This document shows positions 12,089-20,494 of a DNA stretch of 31,815 bases, piece by piece (within the stretch, counting starts at the first letter, position 1; every line of letters starts with the position of its first letter). The DNA is from a virus: positions 1 through 31,815 of the IMG/VR virus record IMGVR_UViG_3300023170_000113; one strand, written 5' to 3'. A program made the translations under genes and the position numbers. The notes under the pieces were generated by a model, which was not told the DNA's origin, ran no database searches, and worked only from the letters and a program-made list of their open reading frames with translations.

Positions 12089-12844
12089 ATGGCTAAGAAA
12101 AAAGTATTACTAATTGATGGTGATATTCTTATTTATAAAATAGCTACACAAAATGAAGTTGCGACTGATTGGGGTAATGATTTATGGACATTACACTGTG
12201 ATGCTGCACAATGTAAAGCAGAAGTAGATGCAACAATAGATGACTTAGGTTCTAATCTTGAAGCTGATGATTACATTGTAGCATTAACTGATAAGAATAA
12301 TTTTAGAAAAGATGTATTACCTACATACAAAGACAATAGAAAACAAAAACGTAAGCCTATGGTTTTAGGTGTGCTGCGTGAATATGTTATGGAAAAACAT
12401 AATGGTGTTATCTATAAAAACTTAGAAGCTGATGATGTATTAGGTATCATGGCAACTGAACCTAATCAAGAAGATAGAATTATTGTCTCTATTGATAAGG
12501 ATTTAAAACAAATACCATTATCAAATGTAAGTGGAGATGGTGTGAATGTAGAATACATACCTGAAAAACTAGGTAACTATCATTGGATGATACAGGTATT
12601 AGCTGGTGATGCAACTGACGGTTACACTGGTATTCCAAACGTGGGTGTTAAAACAGCAGAGAAACTTATTATGAAGTATAGTAATGTACCCCTCTTAGAC
12701 CTATGGAAAATTGTTGTAGGTATTTATAAAGACAAAGGCTTTACTGAGAAAGAAGCTTTACAACAAGCTAGGGTTGCACGTATCTTACGTCATGGTGATT
12801 ACAATAAGAAAACAGGTGAGGTAAAACTATGGCAGATACAGTAA
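12089..12844 (+). CDS. 5'-3' exonuclease, FEN-type (T7 gp6-like)
   Basis: This 251-residue nuclease removes RNA primers and degrades host DNA. The FEN metal motifs are present: LLIDGDILIY at the N-terminus, NLEADDVLGIMA, IVSIDKDLKQIP and the helix-hairpin-helix part LAGDATDGYTGIPNVGVKTAEKL. T7 gp6 has 300 residues, so the C-terminus is shorter. The start is ATG 12089 with AGGAG just before. The gene's last 16 nt overlap the DUF3310 gene. A promoter-like motif lies inside it at 12684-12703. Confidence 0.92.
   Translation: MAKKKVLLIDGDILIYKIATQNEVATDWGNDLWTLHCDAAQCKAEVDATIDDLGSNLEADDYIVALTDKNNFRKDVLPTYKDNRKQKRKPMVLGVLREYVMEKHNGVIYKNLEADDVLGIMATEPNQEDRIIVSIDKDLKQIPLSNVSGDGVNVEYIPEKLGNYHWMIQVLAGDATDGYTGIPNVGVKTAEKLIMKYSNVPLLDLWKIVVGIYKDKGFTEKEALQQARVARILRHGDYNKKTGEVKLWQIQ
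12684..12703 (+). promoter_or_regulatory. Possible internal phage promoter (low support)
   Basis: GTACCCCTCTTAGA inside the exonuclease gene differs by one base from GTACCCCTTTTAGA before the tail fibre. It would supply transcripts for the DUF3310, decarboxylase and ribonucleotide reductase genes. It also encodes VPLLD, so chance is possible. Confidence 0.3.
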
Positions 12845-13035
12845 AGAAACCTAAGCACTATGCTAAACATAAAATTGAACCTATTGATTTTATCACACAA
12901 AACAAATTATCTTTTTGTGAAGGCAATGTAGTTAAATACATTTGTCGTTGGAAAGATAAAGGTGGCATAGAGTCTTTAAGAAAAGCTAAACAATATATTG
13001 ATTTCATTATAGATAAGGAAAGTAAAATACAATGA
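12829..13035 (+). CDS. DUF3310-family protein (68 aa)
   Basis: The sequence PKHYAKHKIEPIDFITQN, then GNVVKYICRWKDKGG and LRKAKQYIDF, is the signature layout of the small DUF3310 domain found in many phages and in T7 gp1.7, a nucleotide kinase-related protein. The domain is likely involved in nucleotide metabolism, which suits its place before the decarboxylase and ribonucleotide reductase genes. Here it is a single-domain protein without a kinase P-loop. AGGTGAGG before ATG 12829 supports the start, and both ends overlap neighbours (16 nt and 4 nt). Confidence 0.85.
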   Translation: MADTVKKPKHYAKHKIEPIDFITQNKLSFCEGNVVKYICRWKDKGGIESLRKAKQYIDFIIDKESKIQ

Positions 13036-13451
13036 TATTAAAACATGAGCATGTAATTATTAGAGCAGAAGTTATGAACCCACCAGTAACTACAGAAGAT
13101 ATTAAACAATGGGTAATAGATTTAGTACCTAAAATAAATATGAAATTGATGGGTGAGCCACAAGCTTATTACTCTGACATGGTGGGTAATCAAGGAGCTA
13201 CATGCGCTGCTGTTATAGAAACATCACACATAGTTATTCATGTATGGGATGAAGACTCACCATCATTAGTACAGCTAGATGTTTATAGTTGTAAAGAATT
13301 AAATATTAATACTGTGTTAAAACATTTAGAAGTATTTAATCCAACTAAAATACAATACAAATTTTTAGATAGAGAAAACAATTTAGAAGTGGTGCCTGAT
13401 TTTGCCAGTCATTTTAAAACAACAAAAGATTTATTAGAGGAACTAACATGA
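13032..13451 (+). CDS. S-adenosylmethionine decarboxylase-like protein (SpeD/SpeH type)
   Basis: This 139-residue protein resembles prokaryotic AdoMet decarboxylase proenzymes, which self-cleave to form a pyruvoyl group and supply decarboxylated AdoMet for spermidine synthesis. The key stretch reads IETSHIVIHVWDE: S65-H66 matches the cleavage-site Ser and H70 the processing His (S+5 in bacterial enzymes). LDVYSC supplies the catalytic Cys, C87, two residues further along than in the usual form. GATCAAV precedes the site as GVTGVAL does in the family. It overlaps its neighbours by 4 nt on both sides. Host polyamine supply for DNA packaging is the likely role, an inference. Confidence 0.8.
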   Translation: MILKHEHVIIRAEVMNPPVTTEDIKQWVIDLVPKINMKLMGEPQAYYSDMVGNQGATCAAVIETSHIVIHVWDEDSPSLVQLDVYSCKELNINTVLKHLEVFNPTKIQYKFLDRENNLEVVPDFASHFKTTKDLLEELT

Positions 13452-15214
13452 ACATAGATTATAGTAGAGATGATTTACTAACACACTTTGGTAAGAAGAC
13501 ATTAAAAGATAGATACTTATTACCAGAAGAGAAATCACCACAAGATGCATTTGCTAGAGCAGCAACAGCTTTCTCTGATAACCCAGAAATGGCACAAAGA
13601 ATTTATGATTATGCATCTAAGCTATGGTTTATGTATGCAACACCTGTGTTGTCTAATGGTGGTTCTACTAGAGGCATGCCTATTTCATGTTTTCTAAATT
13701 ATGTAGGTGACAGCAGAGAAGGATTAACAGGCCATTACACAGAGAACGCTTGGCTTGCATCAGTTGGTGGTGGCATTGGTGGTTACTGGGGACACGTACG
13801 TTCTGATGGCACACCTACATCAGGTGGTTCACAATCTTCAGGTTCAATACCATTCATGCATGTTGTTGACAGTGAGATACTTGCTTTCTCTCAAGGTAAA
13901 ACTAGAAGAGGTAGCTACGCATCATACATGGATATATCACACCCAGAGATAATTGAGTTTATTGAAATGAGAAAACCTACTGGTGGTGATGCACATAGAA
14001 AGAATTTAAATTTACATCATGGAATAAATATAACTAATGAGTTCATGGAGTTAATTGATAAGTGTATTAAAGAACCAACTTATGATGACACTTGGAAACT
14101 TATTGACCCACACACAAAGAAAGTTGTCCGTACTATTTCAGCAAGAGATTTGTGGTTAAAAATATTAGACACAAGAGTACAGACTGGTGAGCCCTATATA
14201 TCTTTTATTGATACAATCAATGAAGCACTACCTGAAACACAGAAGAACTTAGGATTAAAAGTACATCACTCTAATTTATGTAGTGAAATAACTTTGCCTA
14301 CTTCTGAAAACAGAACAGCTGTTTGTTGTCTATCTAGTGTTAACTTAGAAAAGTATGATGAATGGAAAAACGATACATTGTTTATACCAGACTTAATTAG
14401 ATTTTTAGATAATGTGTTACAACATTTTATTGATTATGCTCCTGAACAATTGTTTAGAGCTAGGTTCAGTGCATCACAAGAACGTAGTCTTGGTTTAGGT
14501 GCTATGGGTTTTCATGCATACTTACAATCTAAAAACATACCGTTTGAGTCTGCTATTGCTAAGTCAATTAATTTAAAAATATTTAAAAGTATTAAAGAAC
14601 AAGCTGTAAGAGAAAGTGAAAGACTTGCAGTTAAAAGAGGTGTGGCTCCAGACATGGAAGGTACTAAGCTACGTAATGCACACCTGTTAGCTATTGCACC
14701 TAATGCATCTAGTTCTATTATTTGTGGTACAACATCACCTTCAATAGAACCATACAGAGCTAACGCTTATGTACAGAAAACAATGTCAGGTTCATTCTTA
14801 GTTAAGAATAAACATTTAGAAAAACTATTAGAAAAGAAAGGATTAAACAATGATGATATATGGACATCCATTATCTCTCAAAGAGGTTCGGTCGCTCATG
14901 TCAAAGGCTTGTCTGAGACTGAGAAAGATATTTTCAAAACTGCAATTGAGATAGACCAGAGATGGTTAATTGAACATGCGGCTGACAGACAACAATACAT
15001 TTGTCAAAGCCAAAGTTTAAACATATTTATACCAGCTGATGTGCACATTAAAGAGTTACATAACTTGCACATGATGGCTTGGAAAAAGAAAATTAAAACA
15101 TTATACTACTGTCGTTCTGAAGCAATTAAAAGAGCGGAATTAGTATCACAAAAAGTAAAGCGAGATGTTATTCCTGAGTGGAAAGAGAATGATTGTCTTG
15201 CTTGTGAAGGATAG
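13448..15214 (+). CDS. nrdA: Ribonucleotide reductase large (alpha) subunit, class I
   Basis: This 588-residue subunit reduces ribonucleoside diphosphates to feed phage DNA synthesis. Active-site features are visible: SNLCSE with the thiyl-radical C278, the redox-pair cysteines in MPISCFLN and AVCCLSSVNL, the radical-transfer tyrosine pair in TLYYCRSE, and the C-terminal CLACEG. An N-terminal ATP cone is absent, so regulation by dATP should be reduced, as in many phage enzymes. It is shorter than the E. coli protein (about 760). ATG 13448 overlaps the preceding stop by 4 nt and has AGAGGAA upstream. nrdB follows 11 nt later. Confidence 0.95.
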   Translation: MNIDYSRDDLLTHFGKKTLKDRYLLPEEKSPQDAFARAATAFSDNPEMAQRIYDYASKLWFMYATPVLSNGGSTRGMPISCFLNYVGDSREGLTGHYTENAWLASVGGGIGGYWGHVRSDGTPTSGGSQSSGSIPFMHVVDSEILAFSQGKTRRGSYASYMDISHPEIIEFIEMRKPTGGDAHRKNLNLHHGINITNEFMELIDKCIKEPTYDDTWKLIDPHTKKVVRTISARDLWLKILDTRVQTGEPYISFIDTINEALPETQKNLGLKVHHSNLCSEITLPTSENRTAVCCLSSVNLEKYDEWKNDTLFIPDLIRFLDNVLQHFIDYAPEQLFRARFSASQERSLGLGAMGFHAYLQSKNIPFESAIAKSINLKIFKSIKEQAVRESERLAVKRGVAPDMEGTKLRNAHLLAIAPNASSSIICGTTSPSIEPYRANAYVQKTMSGSFLVKNKHLEKLLEKKGLNNDDIWTSIISQRGSVAHVKGLSETEKDIFKTAIEIDQRWLIEHAADRQQYICQSQSLNIFIPADVHIKELHNLHMMAWKKKIKTLYYCRSEAIKRAELVSQKVKRDVIPEWKENDCLACEG

Positions 15215-15225
15215 GAAAGAAGACT

Positions 15226-16176
15226 ATGCCACTATTTAAAGAAAGAGTACATTATAAACCATTCGAATATGACTGGGCGTTTGAAGCCTACGACATGCAA
15301 CAGAAGATGCATTGGTTACCAAGTGAGGTACCATTACATGAAGACGTTAGAGATTGGAATGAAAGATTAACACAAGAAGAAAAGAACTTAATAAATCAAA
15401 TATTAAAATTCTTTACACAAGGTGATGTAGATATAGCGCAAGCATATTTAGATACTTACATTCCTAAATTTAAACCACCTGAAATTAGAATGATGTTGTC
15501 TGCTATTGCTACATCAGAAGCAAACCATGCACATAGTTATTCATTATTAAATGATACTATTGGTATGCCTGAAAGTGATTACAAAGCATTTCAAGAATAC
15601 AAAGAAATGGCAGACAAACATAACTATTTGTTTTCTAAAAAAGGAACTGGAGTAGAAGGACTTGCTAGAGACATGGCTTGTTTCTCTGCCTTTGGTGAAG
15701 GCCTACAACTGTTTGCATCTTTTGTTATGTTACTAAACTTTCAAAGATTTGGTAGAATGAAAGGTATGTGTCAGATTGTAACTTGGTCTATTAGAGATGA
15801 GACACACCATGTAGAAAACATGATTAAGTTGTTTAAAGAACTAATAAAAGAAAACCCAAATATTTGGACAGAAAAATTTAAAGCAAGTATCTATCAAACA
15901 TGTAGAGATATGGTTGACTTAGAAGATAAGTTTATTGATTTAGCTTTTAACATGGGTGGTATTAGAGGTTTAAAACCAGAAGAAGTTAAACAATATATTA
16001 GATATATAGCTGATAGAAGACTGTTACAGTTGTCTCTAAAACCTAATTATGGTGTAAAAGATAACCCATTATCATGGTTAGACTGGGTTCTTAATGGTGT
16101 AGAACATGCTAATTTCTTTGAGAATAGAGCAACAGAATACAACAAAGGTACTATAACAGGTTCATTGTGGGACTAA
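15226..16176 (+). CDS. nrdB: Ribonucleotide reductase small (beta) subunit, class I
   Basis: This 316-residue ferritin-like subunit makes the radical used by the alpha subunit. Metal ligands fit the class I pattern: D67, then E98-x2-H101 in TSEANHAHSY, a Glu in FGEGLQLF, and a final E-x2-H in RDETHH. Y105 sits four residues after H101, as the radical Tyr122 does in E. coli, so a tyrosyl radical is expected. AGGAAAGAAG before ATG 15226 gives the ribosome-binding site. It ends the metabolic block, and a promoter-like motif begins at its last base, separating it from the structural genes. Confidence 0.95.
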   Translation: MPLFKERVHYKPFEYDWAFEAYDMQQKMHWLPSEVPLHEDVRDWNERLTQEEKNLINQILKFFTQGDVDIAQAYLDTYIPKFKPPEIRMMLSAIATSEANHAHSYSLLNDTIGMPESDYKAFQEYKEMADKHNYLFSKKGTGVEGLARDMACFSAFGEGLQLFASFVMLLNFQRFGRMKGMCQIVTWSIRDETHHVENMIKLFKELIKENPNIWTEKFKASIYQTCRDMVDLEDKFIDLAFNMGGIRGLKPEEVKQYIRYIADRRLLQLSLKPNYGVKDNPLSWLDWVLNGVEHANFFENRATEYNKGTITGSLWD

Positions 16177-16197
16177 AGTACCCTTTTTAGAAGAATA
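16176..16197 (+). promoter_or_regulatory. Candidate phage RNA polymerase promoter before structural block
   Basis: AAGTACCCTTTTTAGAAGAA shares the GTACCCNTNNTAGA core and is very close to the site before the tail fibre. It fills the 25-nt gap after nrdB. The following ATG (16202) has no other ribosome-binding site, so AGAAGA may serve both purposes. Confidence 0.65.
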
Positions 16198-16201
16198 AAA
16201 T

Positions 16202-16384
16202 ATGAATGATTTAGACGACATAGTGTTACCAACTACGGTTGATGACTTAGTTAAAATGCTTAATAAAATATATCCAGAGAAATCACCTTCTTTAGAAGAT
16301 GATACTAAGACAATATATTTTAAAGCTGGTCAACGTGATGTTGTTAATTTCATTAACACTTTAAAGGAAAGGTCTGAGAAATAA
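16202..16384 (+). CDS. Hypothetical protein (60 aa) at start of structural block
   Basis: The gene begins a few bases after the promoter-like motif, with only AGAAGAA as a weak ribosome-binding site. The protein is acidic (MNDLDDIVLPTTVDDLVKML) with a first helix followed by a Pro-rich turn (YPEKSPSLEDD) and a second helix (GQRDVVNFINTLKERSEK). No family is recognised. In T7 the same position holds small genes of the 6.5-7 group, some of which become virion parts, so a similar role is possible but not shown. Confidence 0.65.
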   Translation: MNDLDDIVLPTTVDDLVKMLNKIYPEKSPSLEDDTKTIYFKAGQRDVVNFINTLKERSEK

Positions 16385-16386
16385 AT

Positions 16387-16605
16387 ATGTGTCTATCAAC
16401 ACCTAAAGTACCAGAAGTAAAGCCTGCTCCACCACCTGTGCCACCGTCACCGATTGGTGAAGAAGTAGCACCAGAGATTAAGACAGCAGTAGAGGATACT
16501 TCGTCTGAATCAAGAACAAAGAAGGCTAGAAAAAGAGGTACTTCTGCTTTACAAACTACATCTGGTTTGAATATACCTACTACATCTGGTTTAAATATAT
16601 CATAA
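16387..16605 (+). CDS. Small virion protein, T7 gp6.7 / gp7.3-like (72 aa)
   Basis: The N-terminus MCLSTPKVPEV resembles T7 gp6.7 (MCFSPKIKTPK), and the C-terminal part KKARKRGTSALQTTSGLNI resembles the end of T7 gp7.3 (KKARAGGKKSLS then GGGINI). Both T7 proteins are small virion components needed for adsorption or ejected with the DNA. A Pro-rich linker (PAPPPVPPSP) follows the start, and TTSGLNI is repeated with one spacer at the end. The single protein may combine features of both. It starts 2 nt after the previous stop. Confidence 0.7.
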   Translation: MCLSTPKVPEVKPAPPPVPPSPIGEEVAPEIKTAVEDTSSESRTKKARKRGTSALQTTSGLNIPTTSGLNIS

Positions 16606-16608
16606 TCT

Positions 16609-18177
16609 ATGGCGTACAGCAACATTAACATGTTACAAGATACCGCTAAAGAAAGATATGAGAAGTTAAAACAAGATAGAGAACACTTCTTAGACAGAGC
16701 TCAAGAATGTAGTGAGCTTACTATCCCATCATTATTACCACCAGATGGATTTCATTCATCTAGTGATTTATACAATCCCTTCCAATCAGTTGGAGCAAGA
16801 GGAGTAAACAATTTAGCATCTAAATTATTACTTTTATTACTACCACCTAACTCCCCATTTTTTAGATTATCAATAGCAGGAAATGCTAAGAAAGAATTAG
16901 AAACTCAAAAAGATTTAAAATCAGAAATAGAAAAATCATTAGCAACTATTGAAAGAGAAGTCTCTGCTAAAATTGAACAACTTGCTCTTAGAGTATCTGT
17001 GTTTGAAGCATTAAAACATTTGATTGTCGCTGGTAATGTGTTAACTTATTTACCTAAAAAAGGTACAATGAGAGTTTACCCATTAACTAACTATGTAGTA
17101 CGAAGAGACGCTAGTGGTAGTGTATTAGAAATAGTTATTAAAGAAAGCATTACTCCATTAGATTTAGATGAAGAAATTAGAAATCAAGTTATCGCTGATG
17201 CAGATTATAAATCAGATGAAGATGTAGATATTTACACACATATCTATAAATTAAATCAAGACAAATATTATGTGTGTCAAGAAGTTAAAGGAATTAAAAT
17301 ACCTGAGTCTATTGGTAATTACTCTTCAGACAACATGCCATATCAAGCATTAAGAATGGTGAGAGTTGACAATGAAGATTATGGAAGAGGTTACGTAGAA
17401 GAATTTTTAGGAGATTTAAAATCATTAGAAGGTTTATCTCAATCACTTGTAGAAAGTGCTGCTGCATCTTCTAAAGTAGTATTTATGGTAAAACCTAATT
17501 CAGTTACAAGAAAAAAAGATTTATCAATGACTAGAAATGGTGACATCATTACTGGTTCAAAAGATGATGTAGCTGTATTGCAAACAGAAAAACAATATGA
17601 TTTACAAGTAGTTGAAAGAAGTATTGCAAAGTTAGAAGAAAGAATGTCTTATGCTTTTTTATTACACACAGCAATACAAAGAAATGCAGAAAGAGTTACT
17701 GCACAAGAAATTAGATATATGGCAGAACAATTAGAAACTTCTATGGGCGGTATTTATTCTTTATTGTCTCAAGAATTTCAATTACCTTTGGTGACCATAT
17801 TAATGAAAAGAATGTCTCAATTAAATGAGATACCTTCTTTACCTAAAAACTCTGTAAAACCAACAATCATTACAGGTATAGAAGCTTTAGGTAGAGGAAA
17901 TGATTTACAGAAATTAAGAGAATTTGTTGCTGAGGTTGCAAACCTAGCGCAAGTAAATCCACAGATTGTTCAGTCATTGAACACTCAGGATTTAATAAAA
18001 CGAATTGCTACTGGACTTGGTATAGACACTGAAGGTTTAATGAAAACTGAAGCAGAGTTAGAAGCTGAGCAAGATGCAATGATGAGTCAAATGCAAAACC
18101 AGCAAATTATGGGTATGGCTGAAAAAGCTGTAGCTCCTATTGCTAGTGGCATTATGAAACAACAAGAGGAACAATAA
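16609..18177 (+). CDS. Head-tail connector / portal protein (T7 gp8-like)
   Basis: This 522-residue protein forms the dodecameric portal through which DNA is packaged and ejected. The start (AKERYEKLKQDREHFLDRAQEC and LTIPSLLPPDGF) follows the T7 gp8 pattern, as do GARGVNNLASKL, LPPNSPFFRL and the late LEERMSYAFLLHTAIQRNAERVTA-type segment. T7 gp8 has 536 residues, so it is full length. The C-terminal end is Gln- and Met-rich with a helix (AEAEQDAMMSQMQ-like), typical for this family. Two nucleotides separate it from the scaffold gene. Confidence 0.94.
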   Translation: MAYSNINMLQDTAKERYEKLKQDREHFLDRAQECSELTIPSLLPPDGFHSSSDLYNPFQSVGARGVNNLASKLLLLLLPPNSPFFRLSIAGNAKKELETQKDLKSEIEKSLATIEREVSAKIEQLALRVSVFEALKHLIVAGNVLTYLPKKGTMRVYPLTNYVVRRDASGSVLEIVIKESITPLDLDEEIRNQVIADADYKSDEDVDIYTHIYKLNQDKYYVCQEVKGIKIPESIGNYSSDNMPYQALRMVRVDNEDYGRGYVEEFLGDLKSLEGLSQSLVESAAASSKVVFMVKPNSVTRKKDLSMTRNGDIITGSKDDVAVLQTEKQYDLQVVERSIAKLEERMSYAFLLHTAIQRNAERVTAQEIRYMAEQLETSMGGIYSLLSQEFQLPLVTILMKRMSQLNEIPSLPKNSVKPTIITGIEALGRGNDLQKLREFVAEVANLAQVNPQIVQSLNTQDLIKRIATGLGIDTEGLMKTEAELEAEQDAMMSQMQNQQIMGMAEKAVAPIASGIMKQQEEQ

Positions 18178-18179
18178 AC

Positions 18180-18950
18180 ATGGTAGATAAAGTAGAAATA
18201 ACGGCAGAACAAACTACTGCTGAGAAACCTGTTGTAGAAGAAACACAACAGACAGAACAAACAAACGAGACACAGTCCACACAAAGTAAACCAGAAGGTT
18301 TGCCAGAAAAATTCACTTCAGTTGAAGAGCTGGCTAAATCATATTCTGAGTTAGAAAAGAAACTTGGTGAACAATCTCAACAAAGACCATCACCTTCTAA
18401 ACCAAATCCTAGTAATGATAAGGCAACTTTAGAAGTAGCTGAAAATGCTGTACAAGATGCAGGTTTAGATATGACTACTCTTCAACAAGAGTATTCAGAA
18501 AAAGGTGAATTAGATGCTAAGTCATACGAAGCATTAGAAAAGGTTGGCATCACAAAACAATATGTTGATAATTATATTGCTGGTCAGCAAGCGTTGGCTG
18601 AACAAACGGCATCAGAAATAAAAGAAACTGTAGGTGGTAATGAAGCATACAATGAGATGGTTCAATGGGCTTCTACAAATATGACTGATGGTGAAAGACA
18701 AGCATATAACAAAGCTGTAAACAGTCCTGATAAAGAAACTGTTAAACTTGCAGTCAATGCACTTAAAGCTCAATATGAAAGAGCAAATGGTGTTGAACCT
18801 AGATTAGTAGAAGGTAAAGCTGCACCAACTGCTGAACAAGGTTTTCAATCTTGGGCTCAAGTTACTGAAGCTATGGCTGACCCTAGATATGCTAAAGATA
18901 CAGCATACCAAGCGGAAGTAAAATCTAAATTAGAAAACTCTAACTTATAG
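18180..18950 (+). CDS. Capsid assembly scaffolding protein (T7 gp9-like)
   Basis: This 256-residue protein should guide capsid assembly and leave the prohead before maturation. The N-terminal 60 residues are Glu, Thr and Gln rich and probably disordered (EQTTAEKPVVEETQQTEQ). KFTSVEELAKSYSELEKKLGE is the usual scaffold motif that follows. The rest is helical and acidic (GNEAYNEMVQWASTNMTDGE), ending with the basic and helical SWAQVTEAMADPRYAKD region. T7 gp9 has 307 residues. Its place between portal and capsid fits. Confidence 0.9.
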   Translation: MVDKVEITAEQTTAEKPVVEETQQTEQTNETQSTQSKPEGLPEKFTSVEELAKSYSELEKKLGEQSQQRPSPSKPNPSNDKATLEVAENAVQDAGLDMTTLQQEYSEKGELDAKSYEALEKVGITKQYVDNYIAGQQALAEQTASEIKETVGGNEAYNEMVQWASTNMTDGERQAYNKAVNSPDKETVKLAVNALKAQYERANGVEPRLVEGKAAPTAEQGFQSWAQVTEAMADPRYAKDTAYQAEVKSKLENSNL

Positions 18951-18960
18951 GAGACTAATT

Positions 18961-19077
18961 ATGCCAATGACTAAAAAAGCAAAGAAAATGAAAAGTGCCA
19001 TGAGTAAAACTTATGGTAAGAAAAAAGGTACAAAAGTATTTTATGCTACTGCTAAGAAAAGAGGCATGAAAGCATAA
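18961..19077 (+). CDS. Lysine-rich micro-protein (38 aa) between scaffold and capsid
   Basis: ATG 18961 has TAGGAG 12 nt upstream and the frame ends TAA 19075-19077. The peptide is very basic (MPMTKKAKKMKSAMSK) with YGKKKGTKVFYATAKKRG at the end, a pattern I recall from small proteins of marine phages. The ATG of the next gene overlaps its stop (TAATG). Such basic peptides may be packaged or bind DNA, but the function is unknown. Confidence 0.65.
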   Translation: MPMTKKAKKMKSAMSKTYGKKKGTKVFYATAKKRGMKA

Positions 19078-19226
19078 TGGCTAAACGTGGATTATACGCT
19101 AACATACATGCTAAACGTAAAAGAATAGCAGCTGGTAGCGGAGAGAAAATGCGTAAAGTTGGTAGTAAAGGTGCACCAACTTCAAAGCAATTTAAAAAAG
19201 CCGCTAAAACAGCAAAGAAAAAATAA
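19077..19226 (+). CDS. Lysine-rich micro-protein (49 aa) between scaffold and capsid
   Basis: The gene starts at the ATG overlapping the stop of the 38-aa gene, so the two are coupled. The sequence MAKRGLYANIHAKRKRI, AGSGEKMRK and KGAPTSKQFKKAAKTAKK is of a type common in marine phage genomes, highly basic and Gly/Lys rich. It has about 20 Lys/Arg residues in 49. Its likely role is DNA or RNA binding, or a virion component, unproven. It ends 261 nt before the capsid gene. Confidence 0.7.
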   Translation: MAKRGLYANIHAKRKRIAAGSGEKMRKVGSKGAPTSKQFKKAAKTAKKK

Positions 19227-19487
19227 TGTCACCTTTAGGTAAAAAAATATTTAGACTTAAGAGTCTAATAATAAAATGTCGGGAGAGAGGAAAATTCTCT
19301 CTCGCCATTAAGTTAGCTAATAGGTTAGCTAGCTTATAGTTGTGCACTCTTATTAGAGGGCAACTGCCAAAACATAAACAAAGTCTAACGACTTGACCGC
19401 TTGCGGGCGACAATCTTGTTTGTGAAACTGGAGTATATGTAGAGGCTTTTATAAACCTAACGTCAAACCATAAAAAGGAGAACTATT
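19227..19487 (+). promoter_or_regulatory. Structured leader before the capsid gene
   Basis: This 261-nt stretch holds no gene but a series of hairpins: TTAGACT-TAAG-AGTCTAA (19251-19268); a 9-bp GA/CT stem (19280-19288 with 19296-19304); an 11-bp stem with loop TAGG (19310-19335); a two-part stem GTTGT/GCAAC plus CTCT/AGAG (19339-19364); and AAGTC-TAAC-GACTT (19381-19394) inside a possible AAACAA/TTGTTT outer stem closing at 19421. A ribosome-binding site AAGGAG lies just before the capsid ATG. The function may be mRNA stabilisation, processing or translation control of the most abundant protein. No known riboswitch or ribozyme core is seen. Confidence 0.6.
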
Positions 19488-20474
19488 ATGGCAAACGCAA
19501 CCCCTGTTAGTGTTGGTAAAATCAACGCTGGTGGTAGTGAAGACGCTCTGTTTCTGAAAGTTTTTGCAGGTGAGGTACTTACTTCATTTGAAAGAGCTTC
19601 AGTTACTGAAGGTGCTGAAATGGTAAGAAGCATTGCTTCTGGTAAATCAGCAACTTTCCCAGTAATGGGTAGAGTAGGAGCGTCATATCATACTGCTGGT
19701 GCAGAAATTACTGGCTCTGACGTAAACCACAATGAGAAAGTCATTACAATTAATGACCTTCTATTATCTTCAGTATTCTTATCGAATATCGAAGAAGCTA
19801 AAAACCATTGGGATGTAAGAAGTGCATATTCTACTGAAATCGGTAGAGCACTTGCTTTCCAAAAAGATAAGCATATCTTACAAACTATTGGTCAAGCAGC
19901 ACAAGCATCTGCAAACGTATCTGATTCAGGTTACGGTGCAGGTACTGTATTAACAAATACTTCAATTGCTTCTGCAACAGCTGCAACAGCTGCTGACGCT
20001 ATGATTGAAGAGTTGTTCAATGCAGCTAAAGCATTAGACGCAAACTACGTTCCAAAAGAAGGTAGAAAAGCGTTCATTAGACTAGAAGAATACTACAAAC
20101 TAGCTAATGGAACTAATGTAACTAACGTTGACTTTAGTGGTCAGGGTTCAATCGCAGAAGGTAAAGTAATGAAAGTTGCTGGTATTGAATTAATACCAAC
20201 TGCTCATTTTATCACTGCTGACTACTCTGCATCAACTGATGTAAACGGTGGTTCTGCTACAGCTGGTGGTTCTAACCCACAACAAGTTGACCTATCAAAC
20301 TATGTTTGTTTAGTGTCTCACCCAAGTGCGGTAGGAACTGTTAAATTAATGGACTTGGCAGTTGAGTCAGAATATGACATCAGAAGACAAGGAACATTAA
20401 TGGTAGCTAAATATGCTATGGGACATGGTGTCCTAAGGCCTGAGGCTGCTGTAGGAATTAGAGAAGCTGCGTAA
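19488..20474 (+). CDS. Major capsid protein (T7 gp10-like)
   Basis: This 328-residue protein forms the icosahedral shell. The assignment rests on gene order after portal and scaffold, a length close to T7 gp10A (345) and the family pattern: KVFAGEVLTSFERASV near the start, SGKSATFPVMGR, an ALAFQKDKHIL helix, NYVPKEGRKAFI and SHPSAVGTVKLMDLAVE near the end. AAAAAGGAG before ATG 19488 is the strongest ribosome-binding site of the window. A structured leader precedes it and a terminator-like hairpin follows, as in T7. Confidence 0.93.
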   Translation: MANATPVSVGKINAGGSEDALFLKVFAGEVLTSFERASVTEGAEMVRSIASGKSATFPVMGRVGASYHTAGAEITGSDVNHNEKVITINDLLLSSVFLSNIEEAKNHWDVRSAYSTEIGRALAFQKDKHILQTIGQAAQASANVSDSGYGAGTVLTNTSIASATAATAADAMIEELFNAAKALDANYVPKEGRKAFIRLEEYYKLANGTNVTNVDFSGQGSIAEGKVMKVAGIELIPTAHFITADYSASTDVNGGSATAGGSNPQQVDLSNYVCLVSHPSAVGTVKLMDLAVESEYDIRRQGTLMVAKYAMGHGVLRPEAAVGIREAA

Positions 20475-20494
20475 GCTTTTTTAACCAAATTGAT

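Noticed and set aside
19376-19424. Three-way junction in the capsid leader as a fourth hammerhead
   Set aside because: CUGANGA and GAAA strands are missing at the junction, so only a generic structured RNA is supported.
20475-20484. T-run after the capsid stop as a programmed frameshift site, as for T7 10B
   Set aside because: It comes after the TAA codon in the zero frame, so ribosomes would not reach it while translating the capsid gene.
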